The notes: generated from the sequence alone by a model not told the origin. 64,000 bases of DNA from Natribacillus halophilus (GCF_900100185.1 NZ_FNEN01000008.1:1-64000), one strand, 5' to 3'. Counted from the first letter of the stretch, positions 49,194-58,105 are shown. Program-made: numbers and translations.

Positions 49194-50081
49194 TCAAAAG
49201 ACAATCGTTTTATTTTCATGGACAATGATTCTGTCATCAATATGCCATTTGACCGCGCGGACAAGGACGCTTCTTTCGATAATCTTGCCGTTCTTTTTCA
49301 AATCTTCCACCTGGTCGCGATGGTTCACGCGTTTAACATCTTGCTCGATAATCGGACCTTCATCCAGATCATTGGTGACATAGTGGGAGGTAGCGCCGAT
49401 AATTTTCACCCCTCGTTCAAATGCGCGGTCATACGGCTTCGCACCTACGAATGCGGGCAAAAAGGAATGATGGATATTGATGATTTTCTCGGAATAAGCT
49501 TCTACAAACGCAGGCGTTAATATCTGCATATAGCGCGCGAGAATGATGACATCAATGTCATATTCTTCCAAAAGCTCGAGTTGCTGTTGTTCAGCTTCTT
49601 GTCGAGTGTTTTTGTTTGCCGGAACATGGACGAAAGGGATACCAAACGATTCCACAAAATCTTTTGCGTCCGGGTGATTGCTGATGACGAGGGGAATGTC
49701 AGCCATGAGGTCCCCGCTTTCCCATTCCAAAAGAAGTTCGCGGAGGCAATGAAGTTCCTTTGACACGAAAATAGCCGCCCGTTTTAATTCTTTAACAAAG
49801 AATAGCTGCCACTCCATGGAAAATGTTTGCGCGATGGTATCGAACTCTTCCCGCAACACGCTTTTTTTCGATTCAAGATCCGGACATTCGAATTCAATCC
49901 GCATGAAGAAATCGCCACCTTCGGGATTGGTCGAATATTGACTGGATTCGATGATATTTGCTTCATGATTAGATAAAAATTGGGAAACAGCGGCAACAAT
50001 GCCAGGCTGGTCAGGACAAGTAATAAGCAGTCGGCCGCGATTTTTTTGTTCGTTTTGAAAAACTTGGCGATGATTCTTCAT
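49194..50081 (-). CDS. purU: Formyltetrahydrofolate deformylase
   Basis: The product has 295 residues from ATG 50081 (MKNHRQVFQNEQ). An N-terminal ACT domain (RLLITCPDQPGIVAAVSQFL) precedes a GART-like catalytic domain with IISNHPD-type VISNHPDAKDF, ILARYMQILTP, INIHHSFLPAFVGAKPYDRA, and SHYVTNDLDEGPIIEQD. It releases formate from 10-formyl-THF. The best ribosome site, AAGGAG, lies 15 bases before this ATG but only six before an in-frame ATT at 50090, so the true start is open. The 50097-50282 gap holds a CAAACCTGC hairpin and no gene. Confidence 0.95.
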   Translation of the reverse strand: MKNHRQVFQNEQKNRGRLLITCPDQPGIVAAVSQFLSNHEANIIESSQYSTNPEGGDFFMRIEFECPDLESKKSVLREEFDTIAQTFSMEWQLFFVKELKRAAIFVSKELHCLRELLLEWESGDLMADIPLVISNHPDAKDFVESFGIPFVHVPANKNTRQEAEQQQLELLEEYDIDVIILARYMQILTPAFVEAYSEKIINIHHSFLPAFVGAKPYDRAFERGVKIIGATSHYVTNDLDEGPIIEQDVKRVNHRDQVEDLKKNGKIIERSVLVRAVKWHIDDRIIVHENKTIVF

Positions 50082-50282
50082 TGATTCAATGAGCAACTCC
50101 TTGGTATGTAGATATTTTTGAGGTATGTGGGGAAAAAAATCCTTGTGATTATTATAACATGTGTATGCTGGGACGATCAGGGTGCTTGTTTTATCCTCTT
50201 CTTCCCGATCAGCGGTTGATTACTTCTGTTTTTTAAAGCAGGTTTGATCCCGCGTCGGAACAAACCTGCTTACGTGGGGTTA

Positions 50283-51311
50283 TTATATCTGATTTTTGAC
50301 TTCATTCAATTCATCTTCACTAAGGCCAGTTACTTTCATAATGGATTCGATCGGAATCCCTTCTTTTAACATCGCCATGGCAACTTCTCTCGTTCTTTCC
50401 CTTTGACCTTCTACTTTACCTTCTGCTTTACCTTCTGCTTTACCTTCTGCTTTGCCCTCAGCTCTTCCTTCCCTTCTTCCCAGTTCTTTCCCTTCCTGTC
50501 TCAATTCATCAAGCAACGGTTTAAGCGTCGGGGGATCTGGGTGCTTTGTTTTATCCATGTCGTTCGCCTCCTTTCCGATCATTGGTTTCACTTCTTCTTG
50601 TAGCTTCTTCGACATGTCTTCAGGAATTTGCAATAAATAGTCAATAAAATATAACAATGAGTGAACGTATTCGCGTGCGTTTTTCTCTGGGTCTTGGAGC
50701 AACAATTCGAACAATCGGCGCTTAAATTGGTATCGCTTGTCAGCATCGTATCTACTTTTTTGCATGTAGATACCAGCTAAAACCACATAGGCAAATGGAT
50801 TGTTCGACTGTAATAACTTCTCCTCATCCTGATCAAGGAGTTTATAAGCATTGTATGCATAGGTTAGATGCGTTCCGTGAAAATGGTACTCATAAGTCGT
50901 CGGCTTGAACGAATAAATGGGATCAGCAAGAAGGGCGATTGCATAAATTTTTTCATCATACTTATCAAATATACGATAGAAATATTGAAACATGCGTTTG
51001 GAAAAATCATTGTCCTCGTCCCCTTGAACTTCAACGTGGACGAGCACCCATTGATCTTTGCCGTCTTTTAATGGAACTTTCATCAACTTATCAGTGTAAT
51101 TTGTGCCTTTTTTCCACTTCGGGAAAATACGATGGAATTCTTGCTCCAAGGAATCGGGGGTTTGGCTCCAATCCATCTCTTCATACAGATCGGGTGCAAA
51201 AAATAACATGAACGGTTCAAACAGATCGGTGATTACTTTTTTCCAAAGAGCGTCCTTGTCTAAATAGCGGGAGGGTTCTTCCTGAACAAGGAGGGGCGAT
51301 GCCTTTGCCAT
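50283..51311 (-). CDS. Rpn/PD-(D/E)XK nuclease-family protein
   Basis: From ATG 51311 (MAKASPLLVQEEPSRYLD), behind AAAGGATGTGG, the product has 342 residues. The N-terminal nuclease-like domain contains FHRIFPKWKKGTNYTDKLMKV and WVLVHVEVQGDEDNDFSKRMF, matching the Asp and Glu-x-Gln pattern of recombination-promoting Rpn proteins. A C-terminal stretch of EGKAEGK repeats, encoded by a 12-bp tandem DNA repeat, joins a final helical domain (AMAMLKEGIPIESIMKVTGLS). Such repeats vary in copy number. Rpn proteins cleave DNA and are abundant in mobile contexts; a role in phage defence has been proposed for relatives. Confidence 0.88.
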   Translation of the reverse strand: MAKASPLLVQEEPSRYLDKDALWKKVITDLFEPFMLFFAPDLYEEMDWSQTPDSLEQEFHRIFPKWKKGTNYTDKLMKVPLKDGKDQWVLVHVEVQGDEDNDFSKRMFQYFYRIFDKYDEKIYAIALLADPIYSFKPTTYEYHFHGTHLTYAYNAYKLLDQDEEKLLQSNNPFAYVVLAGIYMQKSRYDADKRYQFKRRLFELLLQDPEKNAREYVHSLLYFIDYLLQIPEDMSKKLQEEVKPMIGKEANDMDKTKHPDPPTLKPLLDELRQEGKELGRREGRAEGKAEGKAEGKAEGKVEGQRERTREVAMAMLKEGIPIESIMKVTGLSEDELNEVKNQI

Positions 51312-51535
51312 GATTTTACCACATCCTTTATCTAATGATAAACGTTCATGGTGATGAAAACTCTTATATATAGAATAGCACATCCCATAAATAAAAACAA
51401 GTGTTCGCGATGAAATTTTTACAATTTCTAAAAAATCTGTCACAATAAATACTTAGGAAGAGACGGGATTACATGTTGGAGCTCCAGTTTCACTTCGTAA
51501 GAAAATAATCGATCTAACAGTTTGGAGTTTAAGCC

Positions 51536-52789
51536 ATGAAAAACCTAAGAACCTGGAAAGATCCAGCGATATTATTGGCATCGATCGGCATTTCCAGCAT
51601 CGGGGATTTTATTTATCTTGTTGCCATTAATATTATTGTTTATCAGCTGACTGGCTCAGCTGCAGCGGTAGCGGGCCTATGGATCATCGCTCCGTTAACG
51701 AATATTGTCACCAAGTTTTGGACGGGGAGTTTCATTGATTATCGAAGTAAAAGACGAGTGATGGGAGCCACATACATACTGCGGGCAGCGTTCATCTGTT
51801 TTATCCCGATAGCGCCTAACATGGCGGTCATCTACGGGATTCTCGTTATTTTAAGTATTGGTAAAGCCTTTTTTAATCCAGCATCAATGACTTACGTTGC
51901 CATTCTTGTGCCGAGGGAAAAAAGAAAACGATTCAACGCTATGCGCTCATTCGTGGATTCCGGGGCCTTTATTATCGGGCCGGCTATCGGGGGATCGCTG
52001 ATCTTAATAACGTCAGTTGAAGCCACATTATGGATGAATGCCCTATTCTTCGTCCTTGCCGCCATATTGTTATTATTCCTTCCCGACAAAGAAAACATTG
52101 ATAAAGAAACGATTCCGACATTAACCGCCTCACAGGTCATACGTGATTTTACGGTCGTTCAAAAGTTCATGATGCAAAATAAATATGTGTCTTTTGTCTA
52201 TCTCGGCTTCATTATGATTATGATATTTACTTTTGCGATGGACGCCCAGGAAGTTGTTTTTACCCAACAAGTGATCGGACTTTCAGAATTTGAATACAGC
52301 CTGTTGATTAGTATTACGGGTATCGGATCTGTTACAGGTGCCATTCTTTTATCTATTTTTTCCAATAAACTGTCGTTGCGTTATATGATTGTCATCGGTC
52401 TGATTATGATGACGATGGGATATGTCATTTACGCCTTTTCCTGGTCGTTTACATCCATTGCTGTTGGGTTTATCATCCTCGGTTTCTTTAATGCCCCCTT
52501 GAACGCGGGGATCACGACTTTTTATCAAAACAATGTCCCTGTAGACGTGATGGGAAGAGTGACGAGTATTTTTCAGCTTACCCAAAGCGCTGTTCAAGTG
52601 GTATTTATTCTGGCGATTGGTGTGACAGCAGACCTGATTTCTCTACGTATAACGATTGTTGCATTGGCCCTTTTCATGTTGCTATCGACGGTTATTTTTG
52701 CTATTTCAGTGTTAAGGGAAAATAAAAAGTTATTTTATCATGAAGATGATCCCGGCGGGCAAAAGAAAGAAGTAGCTACCCATTGGTAA
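51536..52789 (+). CDS. Major facilitator superfamily exporter
   Basis: This 417-residue protein has 12 hydrophobic helices and MFS landmarks: FWTGSFIDYRSKRRVMGATY in the loop between helices 2 and 3 and a similar NKLSLRYMIVIGLIMM in the second half. The closest types are the Mef/YfmI-like exporters with TTFYQNNVPVDVMGRVTSIF. Substrate unknown. TTTGGAG precedes ATG 51536. It stands alone and ends in a terminator. Confidence 0.9.
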   Translation: MKNLRTWKDPAILLASIGISSIGDFIYLVAINIIVYQLTGSAAAVAGLWIIAPLTNIVTKFWTGSFIDYRSKRRVMGATYILRAAFICFIPIAPNMAVIYGILVILSIGKAFFNPASMTYVAILVPREKRKRFNAMRSFVDSGAFIIGPAIGGSLILITSVEATLWMNALFFVLAAILLLFLPDKENIDKETIPTLTASQVIRDFTVVQKFMMQNKYVSFVYLGFIMIMIFTFAMDAQEVVFTQQVIGLSEFEYSLLISITGIGSVTGAILLSIFSNKLSLRYMIVIGLIMMTMGYVIYAFSWSFTSIAVGFIILGFFNAPLNAGITTFYQNNVPVDVMGRVTSIFQLTQSAVQVVFILAIGVTADLISLRITIVALALFMLLSTVIFAISVLRENKKLFYHEDDPGGQKKEVATHW

Positions 52790-52800
52790 CTACTTCTTGC
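52768..52800. terminator. Hairpin at the end of the MFS gene
   Basis: AAGAAGTAG...TACC (52768-52780) pairs with GGTA...CTACTTCTT (52785-52799), overlapping the last codons of the MFS gene. The stem is long but the following T-tract is weak. The amidase gene converges from the other side. Confidence 0.6.
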
Positions 52801-52865
52801 CAAAAGCGCGAACGATTATTCCGGGAACACTAGCATTTTATCAGCCAGAAAGATTCTTATGTTTA

Positions 52866-53495
52866 TTAATGATACTCATAAAGCCCTTGATAAATCGCGT
52901 TGGCCGCTTCGTTTCGGAAGGCATCGGTCAGCATCGTATCGGCTTCTGCTTGATTGGTGACGAATCCTAATTCAGCCAAGGCTGCGGGCATGTCCGAGTT
53001 ACGAAGTACGCTGAAATTGGCGGTTTTCACGCCACGGTCGTTGCTGCCAAATTCCTCGACCATGCTACTTTGCAGGTCGGCAGCCAACGATCCTCCTTCC
53101 AAATCAGATGGATGATGAAAGGTTTCCGTGCCACTTACGGAAGCATCGGAAGCTGCATTGGCATGAATGCTGACGAAGGAATCAGCTCCGCCATCATTGG
53201 CCATATTTGCCCGATCGATCAGTTCCACAAAATAATCTCCATCCCGCGTCATAATCACTTCCGCCCCTGCGTCTTCCAAAAGTTGTTGTGTACGATACGC
53301 CACATCGTATACGAGTTCTTTTTCGTATAAGCCATGACCGGTAGCGCCGTTATCATGGCCACCGTGTCCGGCATCAATCGCGATCGTTTCACCCGAGACA
53401 TTTGCATTTGCCTGCTGAAACGATATTCCGATAAAGCTTCCCACACTAAAAGCGAAAACTACGGCTCCTTTCAAAACAAAATTTTTCCTTCTCAT
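52866..53495 (-). CDS. N-acetylmuramoyl-L-alanine amidase (Amidase_3)
   Basis: The 209-residue protein has a Sec signal peptide (about residues 1-31, ending ANA). Zinc ligands are visible: His in IAIDAGHGGHDNGA, Glu in YEKELVYDVAYRTQQLL, His in FVSIHANAASDASV, with catalytic Glu in ALAELGFVTNQAEAD. It is the CwlC/AmiC-type catalytic domain without a visible wall-binding module. It cleaves the amide bond between muramic acid and the stem peptide in cell-wall turnover. It stands alone. Confidence 0.95.
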   Translation of the reverse strand: MRRKNFVLKGAVVFAFSVGSFIGISFQQANANVSGETIAIDAGHGGHDNGATGHGLYEKELVYDVAYRTQQLLEDAGAEVIMTRDGDYFVELIDRANMANDGGADSFVSIHANAASDASVSGTETFHHPSDLEGGSLAADLQSSMVEEFGSNDRGVKTANFSVLRNSDMPAALAELGFVTNQAEADTMLTDAFRNEAANAIYQGLYEYH

Positions 53496-53660
53496 AATAG
53501 ATTCTCCTTTTTATGTAATATATTTTCTTATTTTATAAAAAAGAGACTCTATCACCAAGGGGGTGAAGGAAAAATAGTACTTTTGTGTACTAAATTGAAC
53601 CATTAGTCATCATGGGTCAGATAAGATTGATCCTGAACAACCTCAAATTGACCAAAATCA

Positions 53661-55478
53661 TCATTGATCACCCACAAATCTACCGTTTTCAAAAAAGCGC
53701 TCGATCTTGGCTTCCACTTCTTCGTCTTCGATGAGTGGCGGAGCGTGATGCGGTTTGATGCGTGCATCGATAATCAGCGTGTCACAGCCCCAATGTTTAT
53801 TTTCAATGAAGCTATTGATGCCATGCATGTCATGGGATGGGTTGCTGCGTGTAAACGTTGCCCAGAGAAAATTATCTTTGGTCTTACTGACGAAGTCACT
53901 GTCATCACAAACGACAACGAGAGGACATGCAGACATATCACTGTTATTAGAGATTACTTCGGCCATCGCGTTAATCTCGTCTGTTGCCGTCTTCTCATCC
54001 TGATAGGCGTTCAATTCAACCGCGACTACGCCGGGCATGACGAGTTGAGGATTACGCGCCTCTTCCAATCCAGCAGGAATATCCTGACAAAGATCGCGTT
54101 TTTTCTCCCCATAAGCCGCCATAACAACCTTGCTGCCGCTATTCAAGCCTGTCCCCGAATAATCGAGGGTGTCAATCGTCGTGTTCGTCTGAAAATGCAG
54201 ATCGCGGTGAAGATCAATCCGTTCCAGAATGTACTGCATAAACTCGAGTTCGTCATGAGTGGTGAGGGATTCGTCATCAGCGGTGATCCATAGATATTTG
54301 GCCAAGCTTAATTGCCCGAAGCCGAGAATGCGGTTAGCGATCGTCAGCAGTTCCATCGGTTTTTTTACTTTTTCAAAGGGGGTATAGCGTTCGCTGCCAA
54401 TCGCAAACAGAAGAGGGTGTACCCCTGCCGCGTCAATGGCATGGACTTCTTTCACTCCCGGAAGTTCCTGGGTGACGGCATTCCCGGTCAATTCATGGAT
54501 AATCTCGCCGAAGCTCGTGTCCTCCTGAGGTGGACGGCCGACCACGGTAAACGGGTAGATCGCATCCGGTTTTCCATACACTTTATGCACATGTAGGACC
54601 GGAAAATCATGTGTTAGGCTATAGTAACCGAGATGATCACCAAACGGGCCTTCCGCCTTTGTATCCTCGGGATAGATCTCCCCGGTGATAACAAAATCCG
54701 CGTCATGGCTGATCACATAGCCGTCTTCATAACTATGGCGAAAACGCCTTCCGGAAAGAAGACCGGCAAACAACATCTCGCTTAACCCTTCCGGGAGTGG
54801 CATGACCGCTGCCAACGTGTGCGCCGGGGGGCCGCCGATAAAAATACTGACTTTTAATGGTTCTCCCTTTTGCACCGCTTTGGTTTGATGCACACCAATG
54901 CCGCGATGAATCTGGTAATGCAGACCGATCTCTTTATCCTGCACATAATCATTGCCGTTTAACTGGGCGCGATACATGCCGAGATTGGCGTTCATGAGCC
55001 CGGGATTGTCGGGATCTTCCGTCAACACTTGCGGCAATGTGATAAATGCCCCGCCGTCTTCAGGCCATGATTGGATCATCGGCAAGTCGGATATGTTTAT
55101 TTCTTCCAGTTTGGATGCATTGACGCTCGTCAAGCGCATCGGCAATGCTTTCATCGCCGAAAAACCGGTGCTGGCATTTTTCAGGGGATTTTTAAGCGCG
55201 CTCATCGGATCATCGCGCATGGCAATCACGTCATGCACGCCGTCCCACGTTTTGCGAAACATGTATTTGCTTCGCTCCGGCGTTCCGAATAAATTGGAGA
55301 CCGCACGATACTTTGTTCCTTTGACATTTTCAAATAAAACGGCCGGACCGCCCTCATGATAGACGCGGCGGTGGATGGCTGCCATTTCCAAGTAAGGGTC
55401 GACCTCTTCGCGAATCCGGACGAGTTCTCCTTGTTGCTCCAAATCGAGCACACATTCTTCCAGGCTTTTATAAATCAT
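53661..55478 (-). CDS. UbiD-family decarboxylase
   Basis: The 605-residue protein has the UbiD fold: N-terminal LEQQGELVRIREEVDPYLEMAAIHRRV, then NLFGTPERSKYMFRK, GIGVHQTKAVQKGEPLKVSIFIGGPPAHTLAAVMPLP, and the prFMN/metal region AEGPFGDHLGYYSLTHDFPV. UbiD enzymes use prenylated FMN to decarboxylate or carboxylate aromatic or unsaturated acids. The length exceeds YclC-type phenolic acid decarboxylases (about 470) and resembles menaquinone-related long forms. No ubiX gene is nearby, so the cofactor must come from elsewhere. Substrate unknown. Confidence 0.92.
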   Translation of the reverse strand: MIYKSLEECVLDLEQQGELVRIREEVDPYLEMAAIHRRVYHEGGPAVLFENVKGTKYRAVSNLFGTPERSKYMFRKTWDGVHDVIAMRDDPMSALKNPLKNASTGFSAMKALPMRLTSVNASKLEEINISDLPMIQSWPEDGGAFITLPQVLTEDPDNPGLMNANLGMYRAQLNGNDYVQDKEIGLHYQIHRGIGVHQTKAVQKGEPLKVSIFIGGPPAHTLAAVMPLPEGLSEMLFAGLLSGRRFRHSYEDGYVISHDADFVITGEIYPEDTKAEGPFGDHLGYYSLTHDFPVLHVHKVYGKPDAIYPFTVVGRPPQEDTSFGEIIHELTGNAVTQELPGVKEVHAIDAAGVHPLLFAIGSERYTPFEKVKKPMELLTIANRILGFGQLSLAKYLWITADDESLTTHDELEFMQYILERIDLHRDLHFQTNTTIDTLDYSGTGLNSGSKVVMAAYGEKKRDLCQDIPAGLEEARNPQLVMPGVVAVELNAYQDEKTATDEINAMAEVISNNSDMSACPLVVVCDDSDFVSKTKDNFLWATFTRSNPSHDMHGINSFIENKHWGCDTLIIDARIKPHHAPPLIEDEEVEAKIERFFENGRFVGDQ

Positions 55479-55521
55479 ATCTTACCCTTTCACTTGAATT
55501 TTCTTCTCAATCCAATAAAAG

Positions 55522-56022
55522 CTAAATATTCATTTTATCCTTGATGTGAAAAATGTCTTTGTCGTGTTCCACCACTTTTTTGGTTAAATATCGTTCATGT
55601 TTTTGCTGGTTCTTATCAATATTCCCCGCGTATTCCAGCGTATTTTCTGTCATTTGCGTGTTGTAATCGAGGTTTTTGTCTATTTTATCGAATTTCTTTC
55701 CCATTTTTCCTTGTTCATCTTTAATTTCCTTTATTTCTTCCCACATTGCATTAACGCTTCGATCTGTGTTGGATTGTTGGTCTTGTAATCCCTTCAATTC
55801 ACTCGACATTACACTGACGCTTCGATCTGTGTTAGATTGTTGGTCTTTTAATTCCTTCAATTCACCCGACATTACACTGACGCTTCGATCTGTGTTAGAT
55901 TGTTGGTCTTTTAATTCCTTCAATTCACTCGACATTACACTGACGCTTCGGTCTGTGTTGGATTGTTGGTCTTTTAATTCCTTCAATTCACCCAGAATTT
56001 GCTTGAATACATCATCGCTCAT
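55522..56022 (-). CDS. Coiled-coil protein with 21-residue tandem repeats
   Basis: From ATG 56022 (MSDDVFKQILGELKELKDQQ), behind GGAAGGA, the product has 166 residues. Four repeats of 21 residues (LKELKDQQSNTDRSVSVMS) run from about residue 10 to 95; three heptads per repeat predict a parallel coiled coil. The DNA repeat is 63 bp and nearly identical between copies, suggesting recent expansion. A charged helical tail follows (KMGKKFDKIDKNLDYN, then YLTKKVVEHDKDIFHIKDKM). No signal peptide or membrane segment. Function unknown; the tail resembles small phage or wall-associated coiled-coil proteins only in a general way. Confidence 0.75.
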   Translation of the reverse strand: MSDDVFKQILGELKELKDQQSNTDRSVSVMSSELKELKDQQSNTDRSVSVMSGELKELKDQQSNTDRSVSVMSSELKGLQDQQSNTDRSVNAMWEEIKEIKDEQGKMGKKFDKIDKNLDYNTQMTENTLEYAGNIDKNQQKHERYLTKKVVEHDKDIFHIKDKMNI

Positions 56023-56058
56023 GGCGTTCATTCCTTCCAATTATTTATCGTTCATTCT

Positions 56059-56274
56059 TCATTCGGTTTCCGTTGGATTGATTTTTCTAAAGCCTTCCCA
56101 CTCAAACACATCACTCTCTTTGTATTTTATCATGAAAGTCTCTTTCCGCCTATTGTCATACATGGTCAGAATCCCATTTAAACTAGAGATCTCTGGTTCG
56201 CTCCTACAAATCCCAAGAAAACCATCTACCGTGTCCATCTGTTTTTCCGATCGTGAGATTACTTTCTCTTCCAT
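56059..56274 (-). CDS. Hypothetical 71-residue protein
   Basis: The product is hydrophilic, begins MEEKVISRSEKQMDTVDG, and has a predicted beta segment LNGILTMYDNRRKETFMIKY. No family is recognised. It lies just upstream of the coiled-coil gene, 36 bp away in the same direction, and could be co-transcribed. No good ribosome site precedes ATG 56274, which lowers confidence; the ATG following QK at about 56238 is another candidate start. Confidence 0.45.
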   Translation of the reverse strand: MEEKVISRSEKQMDTVDGFLGICRSEPEISSLNGILTMYDNRRKETFMIKYKESDVFEWEGFRKINPTETE

Positions 56275-56439
56275 TTATAAAATAGTCCAAATGGAGATCG
56301 CCACCGTGAATATTATTGTAAAGATGGAACACATCTCTTTATTTGTCAATTTTCTTTATTTTTGTTAAGCTTTTTCTTAATGTTTAAAGCGTTTGGATAG
56401 CGTATGTTCATCCAATGAAGATTCCCTCCCCTATAAACC

Positions 56440-56482
56440 AATTAATAAGGGCGGCCCCCTCATCTCGGATCAGCCGCCCTTC
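56440..56482 (-). terminator. Terminator of the universal stress protein gene
   Basis: On the minus strand AAGGGCGG (56481-56474) pairs with CCGCCCTT (56454-56447), followed by ATTAATT. It lies directly beyond the usp stop codon. Confidence 0.8.
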
Positions 56483-56486
56483 TCGT

Positions 56487-56948
56487 TTAAGTTTTGGTAA
56501 CCGGTTCCCCGCTGTCGTTCACAATGATGACATCACAAGTGGCTCGTTTAGCAATGCCTTTTGAGATGCTTCCGGTAATTGCACGTTCCACTCTTCTTCC
56601 AACCGTTTCACCGGCTATAATAAGGTCAATATTATAATTCGGGACAATATGGCTAGCAATCCTTACCTTTGGCGTCCCAACATCAAGGATCGTTTCGACT
56701 TCAGCAATTCCTTTTTCTTCCGCCTTCTGTTTAAACGCTTGCAATTGTTCAGAAGCTTGCTGTTTAACCCTTTCCACAATATTTTTATCAAATCTCGACA
56801 TGGAAGCATATGGTTTGGGATCAACAACGCTTGTAATATAGAGTTTTGCGCCTTCTTTCAATGCAAACGCGCAAGCTTGATCAAACGTATCTTCTGATGA
56901 AGATTCTTCCCCATACACACAGACGAGAATATTCTTATAATCAGCCAA
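56487..56948 (-). CDS. Universal stress protein (UspA family)
   Basis: The start is TTG 56948 (MADYKNILVCVYGEE), preceded by AGGGGGA; the longer frame to 57008 adds an implausible hydrophobic lead. The 153-residue Usp fold ends with the nucleotide-binding pattern LIIAGETVGRRVERAITGSISKGIAKRATCDVIIVN, matching the G-x2-G-x9-GS motif loosely, so ATP binding is plausible. Usp proteins aid survival under stress by mechanisms not fully known. A terminator follows. Confidence 0.9.
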   Translation of the reverse strand: MADYKNILVCVYGEESSSEDTFDQACAFALKEGAKLYITSVVDPKPYASMSRFDKNIVERVKQQASEQLQAFKQKAEEKGIAEVETILDVGTPKVRIASHIVPNYNIDLIIAGETVGRRVERAITGSISKGIAKRATCDVIIVNDSGEPVTKT

Positions 56949-57034
56949 CGACAGTCCCCCTTTAACCATCAGTACAATGATAAGTTTTAGAAAAAATACC
57001 ACCTGCAAAACCGATTGTCAAGGAGAAAGTGTGC

Positions 57035-57208
57035 TTATTCAAAGCTATCGTTTGCATGTTTTTTTGGTTTTTTCTCCATCGTTGTAAGCCCGGCCCCAAT
57101 CAGTGTTAACACTCCACCGAAAACCGATACGACAGTTGGTACTTCCCCAGCCATAGCCATGACAGAAAAATCGATAACGCCGGCGTCACCGATGGCTATC
57201 CTGATCAC
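57035..57208 (-). pseudogene. C-terminal remnant of an EamA/DMT-family transporter
   Basis: The minus strand reads AMAGEVPTVVSVFGGVLTLI and GAGLTTMEKKPKKHA before a TAA at 57035-57037, the last membrane helix and tail of EamA (drug/metabolite) transporters. Upstream residues (DAGVIDFSVM) are degenerate and no start or remaining nine helices are present. The break lies next to repeat array B, with a T/A hairpin (GATTTTTA/TAAAAATC near 57252-57275) between. Confidence 0.7.
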
Positions 57209-57309
57209 TCGACGATAGTAGCCCGCCCCAAGGTGAAGTCAAAAGTAAAACGATTTTTAAGGGAAATAAAAATCGCCTTTCTAAGACGAGCCCGGGGGAG
57301 ATCACATCG

Positions 57310-57572
57310 CCCTCTCGGATTGGTTTGATCCCCGTCGTTCGAGGGATGACAACGTGCTTATTGTCCCTCTCGGAGTGAGATGCCCTGCTTTTGGGGTATA
57401 ACAACGCGCTTCTTCTCCCTCTCGGAGACAGATGCCCTGCTTTTGGGGTATAACAACACGCTTCTTGTCCCTCTCGGACACAGATACTCTGCTTTTGGGG
57501 TATGGCAACGTGCTTATTGTCCCTCTCGGAGTGAGATACACTGCCTTTGGGGTATAACAACGCGATTCAAGT
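57310..57572 (-). repeat. 52-bp tandem repeat array B
   Basis: Units begin at 57310, 57365, 57417, 57469 and 57521; after the first (55 bp) the period is exactly 52. A unit starts CCCTCTCGGAGTGAGATGCC and contains GCTTTTGGGGTAT. Its reverse complement (ATACCCCAAAAGC...CACTCCGAGAGGGA) aligns without gaps to array A. It fills the space between the EamA remnant and the antitoxin gene. Confidence 0.95.
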
Positions 57573-57720
57573 GTCATAAAGATCGGAGCGATCTCCGTTC
57601 CCTCGGATATCCGCGAATATATTTGGACTTTGACGGATCCGTGTGGCCCGCCCTGCAAGCCCTTGAATATATATCTATATGTCGATATAATATGTATACC
57701 TTATAACTGGAGTGATCAAC

Positions 57721-58095
57721 ATGCCGGAAATCAGACCGAGTTCGGACATTCGAAATAAATACAACGAGATTTCTGACTTTTGCCACGAGAATTCAGAGCC
57801 TGTTTACATCACTAGAAACAGAAAAGGTGATTTAGCAGTCATGAGTATCGCTACCTACGAAAAGCTCGTCGGAAAATTTGAACTGTATCAACTTTTGGAT
57901 GAAGGGATCAAAGCAAAGGAAGAAAACAAAGTCAGACCATTCCATGAAGCTATAGAAGATATTGGTCGGAGTGAGTGTGTATCATTTCATCATAACAAAA
58001 CCCGCCGAAGAAGACTTACGACAGATGACGGAGAAATTGGCACCATTTATTGTGAAAAACTCTCCTTACACTCAGATAAGGAGAGTTTTCATTGA
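57721..58095 (+). CDS. Phd/YefM-type antitoxin with altered C terminus
   Basis: From ATG 57721, behind GGAGTGATC, the product has 124 residues. The first 85 match Phd/YefM antitoxins: IRPSSDIRNKYNEISDFCHENSEPV, YITRNRKGDLAVMSIATYEKL, then a helical tail RPFHEAIEDIGR. Normally such proteins end near here, overlapping the toxin start. In this copy the frame continues into toxin sequence (SFHHNKTRRRRL), suggesting a small indel near 57968. The N-terminal domain binds DNA for autoregulation; toxin neutralisation by the tail may be impaired. Confidence 0.8.
   Translation: MPEIRPSSDIRNKYNEISDFCHENSEPVYITRNRKGDLAVMSIATYEKLVGKFELYQLLDEGIKAKEENKVRPFHEAIEDIGRSECVSFHHNKTRRRRLTTDDGEIGTIYCEKLSLHSDKESFH
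57977..58093 (+). pseudogene. Truncated RelE/ParE-type toxin
   Basis: A frame starting GTG 57977, five bases after GGAG, reads VYHFIITKPAEEDLRQM, the N terminus of RelE/ParE toxins. After about 25 residues similarity stops and the frame enters the terminator hairpin and the antisense of the next gene. A functional toxin needs about 90 residues with basic catalytic residues in the second half, which are missing, so this is a remnant. Confidence 0.65.
58056..58092. terminator. Bidirectional terminator
   Basis: AAAACTCTCCTTA (58056-58068) pairs perfectly with TAAGGAGAGTTTT (58077-58089), giving a 13-bp stem with A/T tracts on both sides. It serves the plus-strand antitoxin unit and the minus-strand hut transporter gene. 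Confidence 0.9.
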
Positions 58096-58105
58096 CATAT
58101 TAAGC

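Noticed and set aside
50236-50271. Terminator between purU and the Rpn gene
   Set aside because: AAGCAGGTTTG/CAAACCTGCTT forms a good stem, but neither strand has a T-tract after it, so I do not call it a terminator.
57186-57658. Two overlapping minus-strand ORFs (118 and 124 residues) rich in SERD/YPK repeats
   Set aside because: They are read-through of array B in different frames without start signals or family similarity.
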